A DNA stretch of 64,000 nt from Kitagawia praeruptora (Eukaryota; Streptophyta; Magnoliopsida; Apiales; Apiaceae): contig CM075344.1 of the NCBI GenBank assembly GCA_037693485.1, positions 38,343,501-38,407,500 of the forward strand, read 5' to 3'. The notes beneath the pieces were generated by a model. It did no database searches, was not told the origin of the DNA, and saw only the letters and a list, made by a program, of their open reading frames with translations. A program made the position numbers and the translations under genes. Position 1 is the first letter of the stretch. The number at the start of each line of letters is the position of its first letter. Positions 33,029 to 44,823 of this stretch are shown piece after piece.

Positions 33029-34916
33029 TCAATATATATATATAAAGGAGGGTACGCGGGAGTTTAGGTGGCGCTCTAAGATCGTCTCAATCTATTTTTC
33101 TAATTTTCTAGAATTTTTTAATTTTAAACACTTATAAATATAAAAATATCATTTAACATATTAGAAGTAGAATAGGTGTTCGAATTTATAGTGGTGAAGA
33201 GTTCGAATTTATAGGAAGACATATGATTAGAATTTCTATTGTAAGTAGAATAAGTATTTATAAAGCATATGATTAAAAGTTCTATTGAAAGTACAATATA
33301 GGAGTTCGAATTTATAGAGATAAGAGTTCAAATTTATAGAAAAAACATATAAATAAAAGTTTCTATTGGAAGTAGAATAAGTATTTATAAAGCATACGAT
33401 TAAAAGTTCTATTGGAAGTAGAATATGTGTTTGAATTTATAGAGAATAAGAGTTCGAATTTATAGAAAAACATATAAATAAAAGTTCTATTAGAAGTAGA
33501 ATATGTGTTTGAATATATAGAGCATCCATATAACTAAATATTTTATAGAAAGTACGATCTTCTTAAATTATATATTTTTTATATAAGTTAATTATACTTC
33601 TATTAGGAAAATTTATTCATAAATTCAATACTATTATCATAAAAAAGTCATCGTATTTAAAATAAAAGAATTGATGTGTTAACATTATAAAAGAACATTC
33701 TCATGCAGGAATCCTAAATAAAAATAGGAGTATCTATAATATAAAGAGAAAATAAGATGTGCTTTCATTTTCTAAAACTCCATAAATTTTAGAAAGTCTA
33801 GATAAAGTATAAATTGGAATTCACTCTATTTTTTAGGTTTTAATTTTAAGGAAAAAAGTTGTTGTGTAAGATAAGTATCAATAATAATATGTTATGAATT
33901 TGGAATTTCGACCCAAATGAGAGCGGCTCGAAACGTGTTTAATAGGAAGACGACTCACTATAAAAGATTGTATTAGCTATTAAAATATCATTTTGATGTT
34001 ATAAATTTTATTTTATTTTATTTTTAGGATTTGATTTTTATGGATAAACATTATCATACAAGTGATACATGTAAAAGTTAGGTTTTTGGTCTTAACTAGG
34101 GAGCAGATAAATAATAATAACCGTGTTTAACGAGAAAGCGATTCATTAGAGAAGACCGTATAAAAATGTTTGAATATATAAGGAATACATAAAATAAAAA
34201 TGTTTTATTAATAGAAGTAGAATACGAGGACGGTGGAGACGTCTTACACGATTTTTAAAATTATATATCTTTTTTCCTAGAAATCCTTTATTTTATCTTT
34301 TTTATACAAGTTAATTATACTTGCATTAGAAAAATATATCCATAAATTTAATATTATTCCCGTAACGAAAAGTCTTCGAATTTAATTTTTTTATATGTTA
34401 ACATAACAGAAAGACATTCTCATGCAGAAGTTGTAAATAAGTACATGAATATCTATAATATACAGAAAAAATAAGATGTATTTTCATTTTTAAAACTCTA
34501 TAAATATTAGAAAGTTTAAAGAATATAAAAATTGGAATTTACTTTCTTTATATAATTAGTTAGAATTTCGGTTCCAAATAAGAGCGACTCAAAACGTATT
34601 TAACGAGAAGACGACTCACTAGAAAAGATTGTATTAGCTATTAGAATTTGATATTGATGTCATAATTTTTTTTATTATTCGATTTTATGGATAAAAAATA
34701 TTATATAAGTCTTTATAATATATGTTAAAGTTGAGATTTTGATTTTAATGAGAGAGCGGCTCAATCGAAAGAATCGTGTTTTACAAGAAATCGATTCATT
34801 AGAAAAGGATATTTAATTATTAAAATTTAAAATTAATATTACAATATAACGTAAATGTATTAATTTTTTTAAAAAAATTTTATAACGCCGCCGCGAAGCG
34901 CGGCTTTATCGACTAG
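33029..34916 (+). mobile_element. Non-autonomous Helitron
   Basis: The 5' end is TC followed by an AT run and AAAGGAGGGTACGCGGG, a common plant Helitron start, with host A at 33028. The 3' end is CTAG (34913-34916) followed by host T, with the diagnostic hairpin GCCGCG-AAG-CGCGGC (34890-34904) eight bases upstream. No TIR or target-site duplication, as expected. No Rep/helicase coding sequence in 1.9 kb, so it needs an autonomous partner. Internal repeats: AGTTCGAATTTATAG-type units at 33180-33510, and a region of about 500-600 bp from about 33560 that recurs about 650-720 bp downstream. The 5' end could also be the TC at 33026. Confidence 0.82.
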
Positions 34917-35329
34917 TTTTTTTTTAATTTGCATGTTACGGCCGAGTAATTGACTATCTTATCTTGTAATTAAAAGAATATATAAAAAACAAAAACAAAA
35001 AAAAAAAGGCGAGGGCTTGATTGGGTTTTACTTCCATAAAAAATTGGTAACTTATACTCAAAAGTGCCAAATACATAATGAAAGGAACACAAGTGGAGAC
35101 GTGGAGTAAGCATCAAAATGATTTTTCATGTCTAAAAAAGATGCACCAGATACATAAACAAATTGGCCAGCTTCACCTATCGTAACAACCATCAACTTTT
35201 ATTCGAATTCCAAATCACACGTAATAGTACTCAAACCTTTAGTTGGATCTTAAGTTCACACATAATATATGTAACTTCTTATTTAACTCCTTTAATATCA
35301 AAGTTAAGACATACATGGACCGAAAATAA
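34917..35329. other. Intergenic, lectin 3' flank
   Basis: AT-rich with an A-run (34988-35006). It includes the probable 3' untranslated region of the lectin gene (minus strand, below 35330). No other feature seen. Confidence 0.5.
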
Positions 35330-38095
35330 TCAAGAGAACAATTTCATGATTGACGATGATTGCTTTGGCTTTTGATTCCCTAGCCAGTGCTGCATGTGTA
35401 CTCCTATGGCATCCAAGTACATGCTGCTCCTCCCATGCAGTCCAACCACTTTTCCTTCTGTTTTTGCTGAAGTGAAAAATGTACCCTTTTCTTCACCGAA
35501 AGGACCATATTTTTTCCTGCTTGTATAAAATGTAAGTGATTTTATTACTTTTATCCCTTCATCTTTACTTAGAGCTCCATAATATCCACTTATGCAAGTC
35601 AGCATTTCATGTGGAAAATCCAATTTCACCTACAAGCATAGTACAAATAGAACTTAAGTTGTAGATGTTATGACATAAATGATTCTAGTTGTATAAATAA
35701 ATAGCAGTTACATTACCCTCTCTGATGTCTGTCCACCACGGTTTGCTCCATGTGCCACAGACCAAACAGATTGTCCATTTCGGTCATACTCAATTTCTAT
35801 GGCGCAAATAGCGTGTGGCGACATTGTTAGAACAATCTGTCTGATTCCAGTGAATACTCCATCATCCCATGGTTTTCCACCTTCACCCCCCCATGGACCT
35901 GTTCCATGTGGAGCTGGATCTTTTATAATTCGTTGCATGCCCTGATATGCGTGATCCTGTAGAACATTATGGTATCCCAAAGGAAATATTTACATAATTG
36001 TTTTTTCCTTAAATTTTGCAAAATACACACAAGAATGATTAAATAATTTAGTACCTCTTCAGATGCTCCTCGCCTTCCTGGCATGATCGACCATTTTGGA
36101 GAACCTGGCTGTCTGATAGGTAATTCACTTTGTTGCTTAGAGGGCTTTGTTGGTATGATTGCTGTTGGCAGAACTTTGGTTGGAGTATCTGTTGGGAGTG
36201 TCACTTTAACCACTGGTTTAATGGAAAGTTTGGTTGGGGAGTCTTTGGGGTTGACAACTTGGTTTGAGGAGCTTACTAGTGGTGGCACAGGTTTTACCGA
36301 GGAGGCTATAACTGTAGGAAAAGCTTTACTTGGGGAGTGTATTTTCGGCAAAACCTTACCTTCTAAGACATGAACACCAATTGCATCAAGAAATAGCCCC
36401 TTTCTACCATGAAATCCTACAATCTTTCCTTCTTTTAAGTTGCTAGAAAATGTTTGTCCTTGTTCTTCACCATAGGGACCATAATATGACTTTGTGGTAT
36501 GGAAAGTGAGCGACTGAATAACATTTGGTCCCATGACCATCGTTGGCCCATAGTATCCTGTTATATGTGTTAAGACTTCTGAGGGATAATCAAACACAAT
36601 CTGCAAAACAAAAGATGTAGAAAAGCGGAACGTGAACATATGTTTCTAGACAAAATAAACACCAGGAAAAGTAGGCTGAATTTTAAATTTAGTTTTGCTT
36701 ACCAAATCTTTCTTAAAACTTCCACTTCCTCCATTTTTACTTCCCCAGACAGCCTCACCCTTGAAATCATAGCAGACTTTAATAGAAACAATAGCCACAT
36801 TTCGCTTTACACTGATCTGCCTAATACCATCATAGGTTGAATCATCGAACACTGTTCCTCCAGCACCACCCCAGGGTCCATAAGTATATACATCTTTGAC
36901 ATCCTTGGAGGGAACTCTTTGCACGATAGAAGGAACAACCACCTTAGTCTGAAAATAAGTTACTAGGTCACACCACATAGCATTACTGAACAACTGGTAT
37001 CAGCCATGGTATAAACAGAACTGTATATTTGTGCTAAATACTTGTATCTCTTACCTGTTTTGGAGTTGGATTATCAGTGATGGTGAACTGGGTTTTCCTG
37101 CTATCAGTTGCTTGTTTTGGAGTTGGATTATCAGTGATGGTGAACTGGTTTTTCCTGCTATCAGTTGCTTGTTTTGGAGTCGGATAATCAGTGATGGTGA
37201 ACTGATTTTTCTTGCTAAAGTAGTTGGGCAGAAAATTAGTATTGCTGTCTTTTTGTTTCACTGCAATGACTACATCATATTGCTTGTTCAGGTTTCCTTG
37301 TATCATCGAGTAGCCAAAATTGTCACTAGCAGAATAAGCAGTTTGAGAAAATTGAACAACAGAATTTTGGGGAATTTGTTTATGTGTAGGCTCTAAATGA
37401 ACCCCAATAGCATCAAGATACCATCCACCCTTTCCATGGAAGCCTACAATCTTTCCACTAATCATTGGCAGTGAAAAGTATGTTCCTTCTTCAGTACCAT
37501 AAGGTCCATAGGTTCTTTTATTGCTAATTAGTGTGAGAGATTTTATCAAGGCCGGTCCCCATCCCTTCAGACTACCATAATGTCCATGCATTGAAGTTAA
37601 AAACTCCTCCGGATACTCTAGTTTTACCTACAAATCATAAAGCACTCAAGCAGTTACAGAGATTTTAAATTTTACAGGTTTAAAATATATAACATTCTAA
37701 AATCATTTCATTTAGATTTTCTTACATTTCCTCAAAGAAAGGTCTTTTCTTTTCTCTTCGAAACCATAAAAAAAAACCTGAAGAATTTTTTATTAAACTC
37801 ATTATCTTTTTCTTCTTCTATGTGGAAACTAAAACTAAACAACACTGATTGTAACTTGCAAAAAGTTATAAATGTAACTAACCTTGTCAGTAATATTGCC
37901 ACCTTGACCCCCATGTTTTTCGGACCAGATGGAGGTTCCACCAGAATCATACTCTACTCTAATAGAATCGATACCAGTTCCATGAGCAATCTCCACTTGC
38001 CTGACCGTCGAGTAAACTCCATCATCCCAGTGAATTCCATCTTGACCACCCCATGGCCCCAACTTTACTGTGCTCTTCATCATGTAATTCTCCAT
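35330..38095 (-). CDS. Jacalin-related lectin with three jacalin domains, six exons
   Basis: Predicted exons on the minus strand: 38095-37883, 37627-37055, 36948-36703, 36600-36055, 35956-35717, 35629-35330. Every intron has GT-AG ends and every exon is a multiple of three, giving 705 aa. Each jacalin domain spans an exon pair. Domain 1 (about 8-150) starts GPWGGQDGIHWDDG and ends GGWYLDAIGVH; domain 2 (about 283-423) runs from GPWGGAGG to LFLDAIGVH; domain 3 (about 545-690) from GPWGGEGG to MYLDAIGVH. Linkers 1 and 2 are long and Pro/Thr/Ser/Lys-rich; linker 1 has three 19-residue repeats. No signal peptide or membrane segment, consistent with a cytosolic mannose/glucose-binding lectin of the plant stress/defence type. 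Sugar specificity is inferred from the family. Start chosen as the first ATG followed by the domain. Confidence 0.88.
37055..37220 (-). repeat. 57-bp in-frame tandem repeat in lectin exon 2
   Basis: Three near-identical units, the last one partial, encode FTITD(Y/N)PTPKQATDSRK-type repeats in the linker after jacalin domain 1. The copy next to the exon end runs into the splice donor (GTAAGA) at 37054. Confidence 0.85.
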
Positions 38096-38854
38096 TTTCA
38101 AATAACTCAGTCACTCCTAATCTACTAATTGGATAGGATGGTAGTAAATTAACAGCCAAACTCAATTGTATATATGGATATTGAGTTTCGTACAATATAG
38201 AGCTACATATATACTAGTGTCTAACTGTCTATACAGAAAGTGAGGTGAACGATTAAAATCAAAATATGTTATCTGATACTCCATGATCACAGAATTAGAT
38301 TCCCATTGTCACAATTCAGAAAACTTTATATTGTGCTCTTCTTTTCAATAAATATAAATCAACGATCCAAATTTAGTGCACTTTTATATTTTTTATATAT
38401 AAAATTAAAGAGATTTCTCATTTCCAATGTCACAAAATTTGGACCAAAAGTATAATATTGACACCAGGTTTTACAAAACAAAAGTAAGAAAGACAACAAG
38501 AATACAAACGTATAGCACAAATGCCAAGATGCGTAGCAATTTGCATATATGCTTCTTTATATTAGTCAAATGTAATTTTCACATGTATTCCTCCTCCACT
38601 AACAGTCTGCCTCGATATTTTCTCTAATGTACGGTGATCATATTTTGTACCCTTTAAAAATAAATTTGATATACAATAACACAACAATATTATTTTGTCA
38701 AAGTACTGGATTTGCAGGATTGACAAAAAAACTATGAGGGTCGCTTTTGTTTAAAAAAGAAAACTGAAGCTCCAATTCAACCTTGAAAAAAAGGGCTTCC
38801 AATTTATATTATGATAATCATCCATTCACAACATTTTTACCACAGAATTTGTAT
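38096..38854. other. Intergenic between lectin and PPR genes
   Basis: Holds the lectin 5' flank, with TATA-like runs near 38168 and 38206 on the minus strand, and the PPR 3' flank (to 38854). No gene or repeat recognised. AT-rich. Confidence 0.5.
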
Positions 38855-41506
38855 TTACCAGTAGTCAACACAAGAGCAAGAACCATCTATAAAGTGATGC
38901 AAGCAGTTTGAGTCGCACACATAAATTTCCCGTTCATATGCTTTAGAAACATACTTGATTGTTGTATGGCAATCTTCACACATTCTCAGGCTCTTCAAAA
39001 TCCGAATAGGTTGGCAACTTTGAGCAGAACTCACTAATGAGAATGCAAGAGAAAGTTTTTCGCTATGTATTCCACCAACTTTTTCATCATCCTCTTCCCT
39101 GCAGCACACCATACTCTGTGTATCAGATCTCTTAATTTCTCCTGCTATGCCTTTTGTCCAAGAGAGCAAAGCATCAGCATTTGGTCGACACTTGTCACCT
39201 ATGACAAAGCAGTGCACTGTATTTCTTACTTCGACCCAGCTTTGTCCAATGGTATCCTTAGTCTCATTTCTAATCTCAGATTTTTTTCTTTTCATATATC
39301 CGTCATTAATCCCTAATAATGAATATATTTGTAAAACTAGCCGCTGTACCAAAGCATTCCCAGGATCCAGTTTAAGTAATTTTTCCCCTGCATGCAGTGC
39401 TAATCTGGCATTCCCATGATTCCTACATGCAGTTAGCAAAGTATTCCAGATGGAAGAATCAGGCTGCACAATCATATCTTCAATGAATTTCAATGCTTCT
39501 TCAAGTTTACCTGAGCGCCCATATAGATTTATCATAGCTTTACAATGGTCTAAACTTGGTAATATGTTAAATTCATGAATCATGCTGGAAAAAGCGCATT
39601 CCCCCTCGTCAACCATTTTGGCGAGGCCATAAGCAGAAAGAATACTTACAAATGTCCCTCTGTTGGGTTCCAGCCCCTCTTTTTTCATTAGATCAAAAAG
39701 ATACAGTGCATCATATGAATAACCATGTAATACAGCACCAGCCATCATAATATTCCAGCTGATAATATCTTTAGTTGGAATCGCATCAAAGATGGTTCTT
39801 GAATAAACTAAATTTCCTGATTTAGCATAAGTGTCTATAAAAGAATTTGCAACAGAGAGCTCAGACTCCAAGTTCCTACGTATTATGCAACTATGAATCT
39901 CTTTCACTTTTTTCGCAGAAATCACATCCGCACAAGCAGGTAGAATACTCAAAATGGTAACAGAATTCGGTCCAACACAAGAGGACTGCATTTGACGAAA
40001 AATACTTAGTGCCTTATTCTTGTTCCCATTTTGTACGTGCCCAGAGATTAGAGCATTCCATGTTGCAGTATCCCGCTTAATGAGCCCATCTTTCTCCATC
40101 TTATGGAAAAGATTTATGGCTTCATCCTCGTCATCATTTTGAATATATCCTGCAATCATCACGTTCCACGTAACAACATTTGGTTGCACACCTGAGTCAC
40201 GCATTTTCGTGAAGAGATAATGAGCTTTGCCACAGCATCCAGCTTGTATGTACCCTCCAACCATTGAGTTGTATGTGTAGACGTCTTTTTCTATAATTTC
40301 ATTAAATACCTCCTCAGCAGCATCAAGTTTGTCACATTTGGAGTACATGCCAATAAGTGAATTTCCAACTAATACTGAATCAGCATATCCAACCTTTATC
40401 GCAATGCAATGGAGTTCCTTCCCCTTACTTATATCTTTAAGTGATGCACATGCAGAGATTGCACTTGCAAGCGTGATCCCATTAGGTTCAACCCTTTCCA
40501 AAAGCATGTCTCTAAATAGCTCCAACGCTTTAAATTTCCCATTATTTTTGGCAAAACCTGAAACCATTGAAGTCCAAGTGAAAACGTCGGGAATAATGCC
40601 TAAACTCTTCATCTCTTTCATCATTCCTAGTGCAACATCACACTTACCCAACTGGTTATAAGTCGAAATCATCGTATTCCAAGTTACTAATCCCGGTTCA
40701 AAACCTTCATCATACATCATCTCAAACAACCGATGCGCCTCCCCTATTTCACCCTTCCGACAATACCCCGATATAATCGAATTCCACGAAACTAAATCCT
40801 TCCCTTCCATATTCCTAAAGTACCTCTTCAAACAACCCAACTCCCCACACTTTCCATAAGCGGCCAACATCGTATTATTTATCCGAGCATCCACATCCAT
40901 CCTACATTTCACCACTATCGAATGTATCACCTTCGCAGTCCTCAAATCCCCACAATTCCCACACGCATGCAAAATCTTCACAAACAAAAACTCATCCGGA
41001 ACAACACCCTCTTTCATCATCGCGTAAAAAAGCTCCACAACTTCACCCCACCTCTTCTCCCTCGAAAACCCACCAATCATAGCAGACCAAGTAAACAAAT
41101 CTCTCTCAGACATTTCATCAAACACCTTACGGGCATCATCAATAAACCCACATTTTGCATACATTCCAACCAATTTAGTCTCAATAAAAGGGTCCACATC
41201 ACCCACCAAATGAACACAACCATGAAGCTTACGACCCAACACAATTGAGTTGCAATCAATACAAGAATGAATCAAACGAGTAAAAGTTCTTGATTTTACC
41301 TTAAACCCAGATTGAGAAATGGAGTCAAGAGCATCCATAGCTTCTTTAAGACGCCCATTCGAGCAAAGATTGTTCAAATGAACATCAGTTAAAGTGGGGT
41401 TATTGCTGTAAGAGAGTGTGTGTTTGTTGGGTTTTAAAGTGAACTCAGAAAGTGCGTCGTGTTTGTGAATTGGTGTGGATTTGATGGGCAGAGGTAGAGT
41501 CTGCAT
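38855..41506 (-). CDS. Pentatricopeptide repeat protein, PLS class with E and DYW domains (883 aa)
   Basis: Intronless, ATG at 41506 (MQTLPLPIK). About 18-20 PPR motifs of P, L and S types fill residues 45-690 (repeated forms such as D..TWN.MI.GY and PN..T..S...AC), followed by E-type motifs. The DYW domain (about 755-883) has the deaminase-like zinc residues in HSEKLSLAF (about 811) and CEDCH (about 843) and ends HHFIDGSCSCVDYW. PLS-DYW proteins edit C to U at specific sites of organelle transcripts; the PPR array reads the RNA and the DYW domain deaminates. The target organelle is inferred; the N-terminus is short but Ser/Thr/Lys-bearing. It resembles Arabidopsis At1g19720, an identification from memory. 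No frame damage. Confidence 0.93.
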   Translation of the reverse strand: MQTLPLPIKSTPIHKHDALSEFTLKPNKHTLSYSNNPTLTDVHLNNLCSNGRLKEAMDALDSISQSGFKVKSRTFTRLIHSCIDCNSIVLGRKLHGCVHLVGDVDPFIETKLVGMYAKCGFIDDARKVFDEMSERDLFTWSAMIGGFSREKRWGEVVELFYAMMKEGVVPDEFLFVKILHACGNCGDLRTAKVIHSIVVKCRMDVDARINNTMLAAYGKCGELGCLKRYFRNMEGKDLVSWNSIISGYCRKGEIGEAHRLFEMMYDEGFEPGLVTWNTMISTYNQLGKCDVALGMMKEMKSLGIIPDVFTWTSMVSGFAKNNGKFKALELFRDMLLERVEPNGITLASAISACASLKDISKGKELHCIAIKVGYADSVLVGNSLIGMYSKCDKLDAAEEVFNEIIEKDVYTYNSMVGGYIQAGCCGKAHYLFTKMRDSGVQPNVVTWNVMIAGYIQNDDEDEAINLFHKMEKDGLIKRDTATWNALISGHVQNGNKNKALSIFRQMQSSCVGPNSVTILSILPACADVISAKKVKEIHSCIIRRNLESELSVANSFIDTYAKSGNLVYSRTIFDAIPTKDIISWNIMMAGAVLHGYSYDALYLFDLMKKEGLEPNRGTFVSILSAYGLAKMVDEGECAFSSMIHEFNILPSLDHCKAMINLYGRSGKLEEALKFIEDMIVQPDSSIWNTLLTACRNHGNARLALHAGEKLLKLDPGNALVQRLVLQIYSLLGINDGYMKRKKSEIRNETKDTIGQSWVEVRNTVHCFVIGDKCRPNADALLSWTKGIAGEIKRSDTQSMVCCREEDDEKVGGIHSEKLSLAFSLVSSAQSCQPIRILKSLRMCEDCHTTIKYVSKAYEREIYVCDSNCLHHFIDGSCSCVDYW

Positions 41507-41935
41507 TTGATGATATTGTGTGTATTTTGTGTGTATAGTTGTGGATTGAGGGGATATGAGGTTCTGGGAGCTGCATTGGCGCTACGTTGGGGGCAAATCT
41601 AGTGCACTCGTTATTTTGTTTTATATTTTGGGCAGATAAGTGGGAATTTTTTTAAAAAAATAATGCACTTTATTAGGAAAACGTTGTCTTTATCAAATGT
41701 AAAATTTCACAAATTTTATATCCGTTCGGAAGATAATTTTTTTCTCTTCATAATCTAATTATTTTATCTTCTGTATATAATTATTTTATCTTCATATTAA
41801 AATTATTTTTTTATTAGAATAAATACTTGATAGAATACATGTTTATATGTATTTTATATATTTTTTATACTTATCTTAATTATATTTTTCACAAATCGGA
41901 CAAGTTAGCGTTTCTCGGTATTTTTGCCACCAAAG
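41507..41935. other. PPR upstream region
   Basis: Probable 5' untranslated region and promoter of the PPR gene (minus strand), grading into AT-rich DNA. No clear TATA box was chosen. Positions 41928-41935 (CACCAAAG) are the left target-site duplication of the hAT element. Confidence 0.45.
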
Positions 41936-42169
41936 TAGGGATGGCAAAAAAAACCGATCCGATGGATACCCGATCCAATTCGACCCGATTGGATCTTACC
42001 GAATCCGATTTTTTGGATTTGGATTTGGATTTGGATTTGATTTTTAAACCCGAAAGAGTTTGGATTTGGATTTGGATATTAGCTATATCCAACCCGATCC
42101 AAACCCGAAACCCGAAAACCCGATCCAAATCCGAAACCCGAAAAAAACCCGATATATATACATATATAA

Positions 42170-42211
<42 letters not shown>

Positions 42212-42720
42212 TTATTCCTTAAAAATAAATACTCGTTACTTAGTTACACTAGGTAATTTTGTTCAGGCAATTTTGATACACATGCTGTGCTACTATGAAA
42301 TTTCTTAGTTCAGGCAATTTTGATACACATGATGTGCTACTGATAGTCTTCTAGTCTACACCCTGCCTATGTGGATATTTATTTGCAATTGTATTTTAAT
42401 TTTTATGTCTTTAGATATTAATAGTGGTGTAACTTGGACTTATTTATTTTCATGTCTATGAAATCTAGATATTTATTTGCTATTGTAATTTTAATTTTTA
42501 TGAAATTTAGATTAAAAAAATATTACTACTTTTTTACAAATAATTAAAATTTTCGGGTTTGGATAAAACCCGAACCCGATCCAAACCCGGTGGATCGGGT
42601 TTGGATTTTGAATTTCCAAATCCATTTGGATTTGGATTGGATTTGGATTTGGATTAAGGATTCGGGTTTGGATTTGGATATCACAGATATCCAACCCGAT
42701 CCAACCCGTTGCCATCCCTG
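41936..42720. mobile_element. Non-autonomous hAT-type element (785 bp)
   Basis: Terminal inverted repeats TAGGGATGGCAA (left) and CAGGGATGGCAA (right, reverse complement) are flanked by a perfect 8-bp target-site duplication CACCAAAG (41928-41935, 42721-42728), the hAT hallmark. Subterminal regions consist of repeated GGATTTGGATTT and AACCCGA motifs in inverted arrangement (41950-42150, 42550-42710). A 35-bp direct repeat around TTCAGGCAATTTTGATACAC lies at 42263 and 42311. No transposase. Confidence 0.92.
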
Positions 42721-42728
42721 CACCAAAG

Positions 42729-43546
42729 GACAAGAGCTGATTCATGGCTATGACTTAGTGCATTTAATTTGATTTTTATTAATTATATTATAACATTATA
42801 ATTTAAGAAATGTAATTCTAAATTGTAAAGGATTTGAATTAAATTATAATAAAATTCGAGTTAATTGAACCACATGTGCAAGATTCATTATTTGGATCGT
42901 ATCTTGAGTTCTAGATATCGCATTCTGGTGATTCAATAGCCCACACGAAAATAACGAAATTTTCTTCCATCCATACCAGACAAGTCCATATATCAAATTC
43001 CACTTGGAACATCCCAAGATAAGATGGGCAAAATCAATTACGAATTTTGATTTTGAGAAACCTGTTCAATTTTGAAAAACCATGTTTTATTCTTATTGAC
43101 ATTAAATTACGTTTATTATCAAATTATTATTAATAGACATATTGTACAAAATGGCTATTTATTTAGCTTGTTTTTTGTTTTACAATCAGATTATATTTTA
43201 CAATTCGGGGATTAATTTGCCTCGGCTATGTTTCAATGTTTTAATTATTCGCTTTACATCAAAAAAATATCACTTTTGATTAAAAATACTATACTTATAT
43301 ATTAATACATTTTATGAAAAAGAAAACTAAATTTTAACTAATATGATTTGATGGAATAGAAAAAAAAATTAATAATATTTATGACAGAAATCTATACTAT
43401 ATTAATATTATAATAGATGAAACATTAAAAATTTTGTTACCTAATTTTTAGTACTTCATGTTTTTACTTAATTACCCTTACTATATATTAATATATTTTT
43501 ACCTAAATACTCTTACTTATATCTATATTCTATACCATTATCTATA
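42729..43546. other. AT-rich intergenic stretch
   Basis: No gene. From about 43385 it contains a repeat (around TTACTTAATTACCCTTACTA) that recurs near 43860-43910 and 56350-56520, on both sides of the LINE. Confidence 0.4.
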
Positions 43547-43805
43547 CTCTCTCCGTCTCTAAATAAGTTTCATGTTTTGACCGAACACGTTTGCCAACGC
43601 ATATTTGTGATCGTTAATATCTTGAATTTCGTATTATTATTAAATATAAAAACTTTATTGTATTAAAGTACTCATAAATATGAATCCAACAAGATCACTC
43701 ATGACTATATTAGGTATTATAAATTAGACGTAAATTAGTAATTTGTCTCATATTATGAACAATCCCGATATTTCAAACGAGCAACATATTATGAGACGGA
43801 GGGAG
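43547..43805. mobile_element. Stowaway-type MITE (259 bp)
   Basis: TIRs CTCTCTCCGTCTCTAAATAAG (left, one base beyond the core) and CTCCCTCCGTCTCATAATAT (right, reverse complement) with TA target duplications at 43545-43546 and 43806-43807. The CTCCCTCCGT core is the Tc1/mariner Stowaway signature. Non-coding. Confidence 0.85.
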
Positions 43806-44160
43806 TACTATATTATAATATCTCAAACATTGAAAATTTGATCAATCGATAGATCGGTCAATCGGTACCGTACTTTGTGTTTTTACCTAATTACTCTTAC
43901 TCGATTTTTTATTATTATTACTTAGTAATTTATAGTATTACTTTTTTTATATATAATTAAGATTTTCCATAAACGGTTGGTAAAACTACTAGGCAAGCCT
44001 TGTAGCCCAGCCTACCCAGATGGGGGAAGGAGAGTACATGAAAGCAGAATACAAGAGAGGCTACCAAAAGGTGCCATTGAAATACAACTAGTACAGAACA
44101 CCTAATATAAGGAGGTGTACAAAAACATGCAGGCAGCAAAAGGCATGTAGCGGAGAGGAG

Positions 44161-44823
44161 TTACTGGGAACCACATCCATTGACAGACACTTGGTCTTGT
44201 ACCTCATCAGCAATACGAGCAAGTGCTTCATCCGGAGGAGCGAAACCTAGAACATAACCTTGTGCATCAGTAGGGATAGGAGAAATCGAGAGTTGGCGAA
44301 TAGGAGGCCCAAAACCCATATCCAAGTCCAACTTCTCCTTAAGCCGACCAAATGGGGCTGTTGTGTAATACATTGTATCCCAATTGTTCAGTCCAACCAC
44401 TGCAAGATAGTGTGCAGTGCGGTTTGATGACTCCGCCACATATTTGATTACATTATCCCATTCCGGGTTGTGCCCAAGTAGTTTTTTGATTTGATCGACT
44501 ATCCAGAGACATGTCCTGTCACCTCTGCCATCCAATCTAGTAACTTCAAAGTAGGGGTTGAAGTTGTCCGTCTCAAGCATAACAATCTCACCATTGGCAA
44601 CCCTAGTTTGGTTAAGACCCATATGGAGCGCCCATAGCTGAGAGGCCAGCGGAGATAAACCACGCATAGTACCTGTGAGTGCCTTCACCATGCGTCCTCT
44701 GTGATCTCTGATGACAATTCCTACACCGTTGGTATTGCCATTATGCTGACGAGAAGTGTTGATAACATGGAAATTTACTTTGAGTTGCCCTCTTAGTGGT
44801 GCCTTCCAAGTGTAGAAAGCCAT
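44161..44823 (-). CDS. Stand-alone RNase H-like ORF (220 aa) at the LINE 3' end
   Basis: Undamaged ORF, ATG at 44823 in good context (ACACAAATGG). Residues 12-140 resemble the RNase H-like domain common in plant transposon-derived proteins: KVNFHV, GVGIVIRDHRGR, then LETDNF and a helix-rich part. The usual first catalytic Asp (KVNFDG) is His here, so nuclease activity is doubtful. The tail (140-220) is Pro/Asp-rich with no known motif. A TATA box (TATAAAT, minus strand, 44873-44867) lies 44 bp upstream. It sits between the stop-ridden LINE RNase H region and the A-rich LINE end, so it is either a third LINE ORF or a captured host gene. Unlike ORF2, it has no stops. Confidence 0.55.
   Translation of the reverse strand: MAFYTWKAPLRGQLKVNFHVINTSRQHNGNTNGVGIVIRDHRGRMVKALTGTMRGLSPLASQLWALHMGLNQTRVANGEIVMLETDNFNPYFEVTRLDGRGDRTCLWIVDQIKKLLGHNPEWDNVIKYVAESSNRTAHYLAVVGLNNWDTMYYTTAPFGRLKEKLDLDMGFGPPIRQLSISPIPTDAQGYVLGFAPPDEALARIADEVQDQVSVNGCGSQ

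Noticed and set aside
42000..42150. AACCCGA/GGATTTGG repeats as an interstitial telomere or protein-coding repeat
   Set aside because: The unit is not the TTTAGGG telomere repeat, and the stretch is the subterminal region of a hAT element with a perfect 8-bp target duplication.
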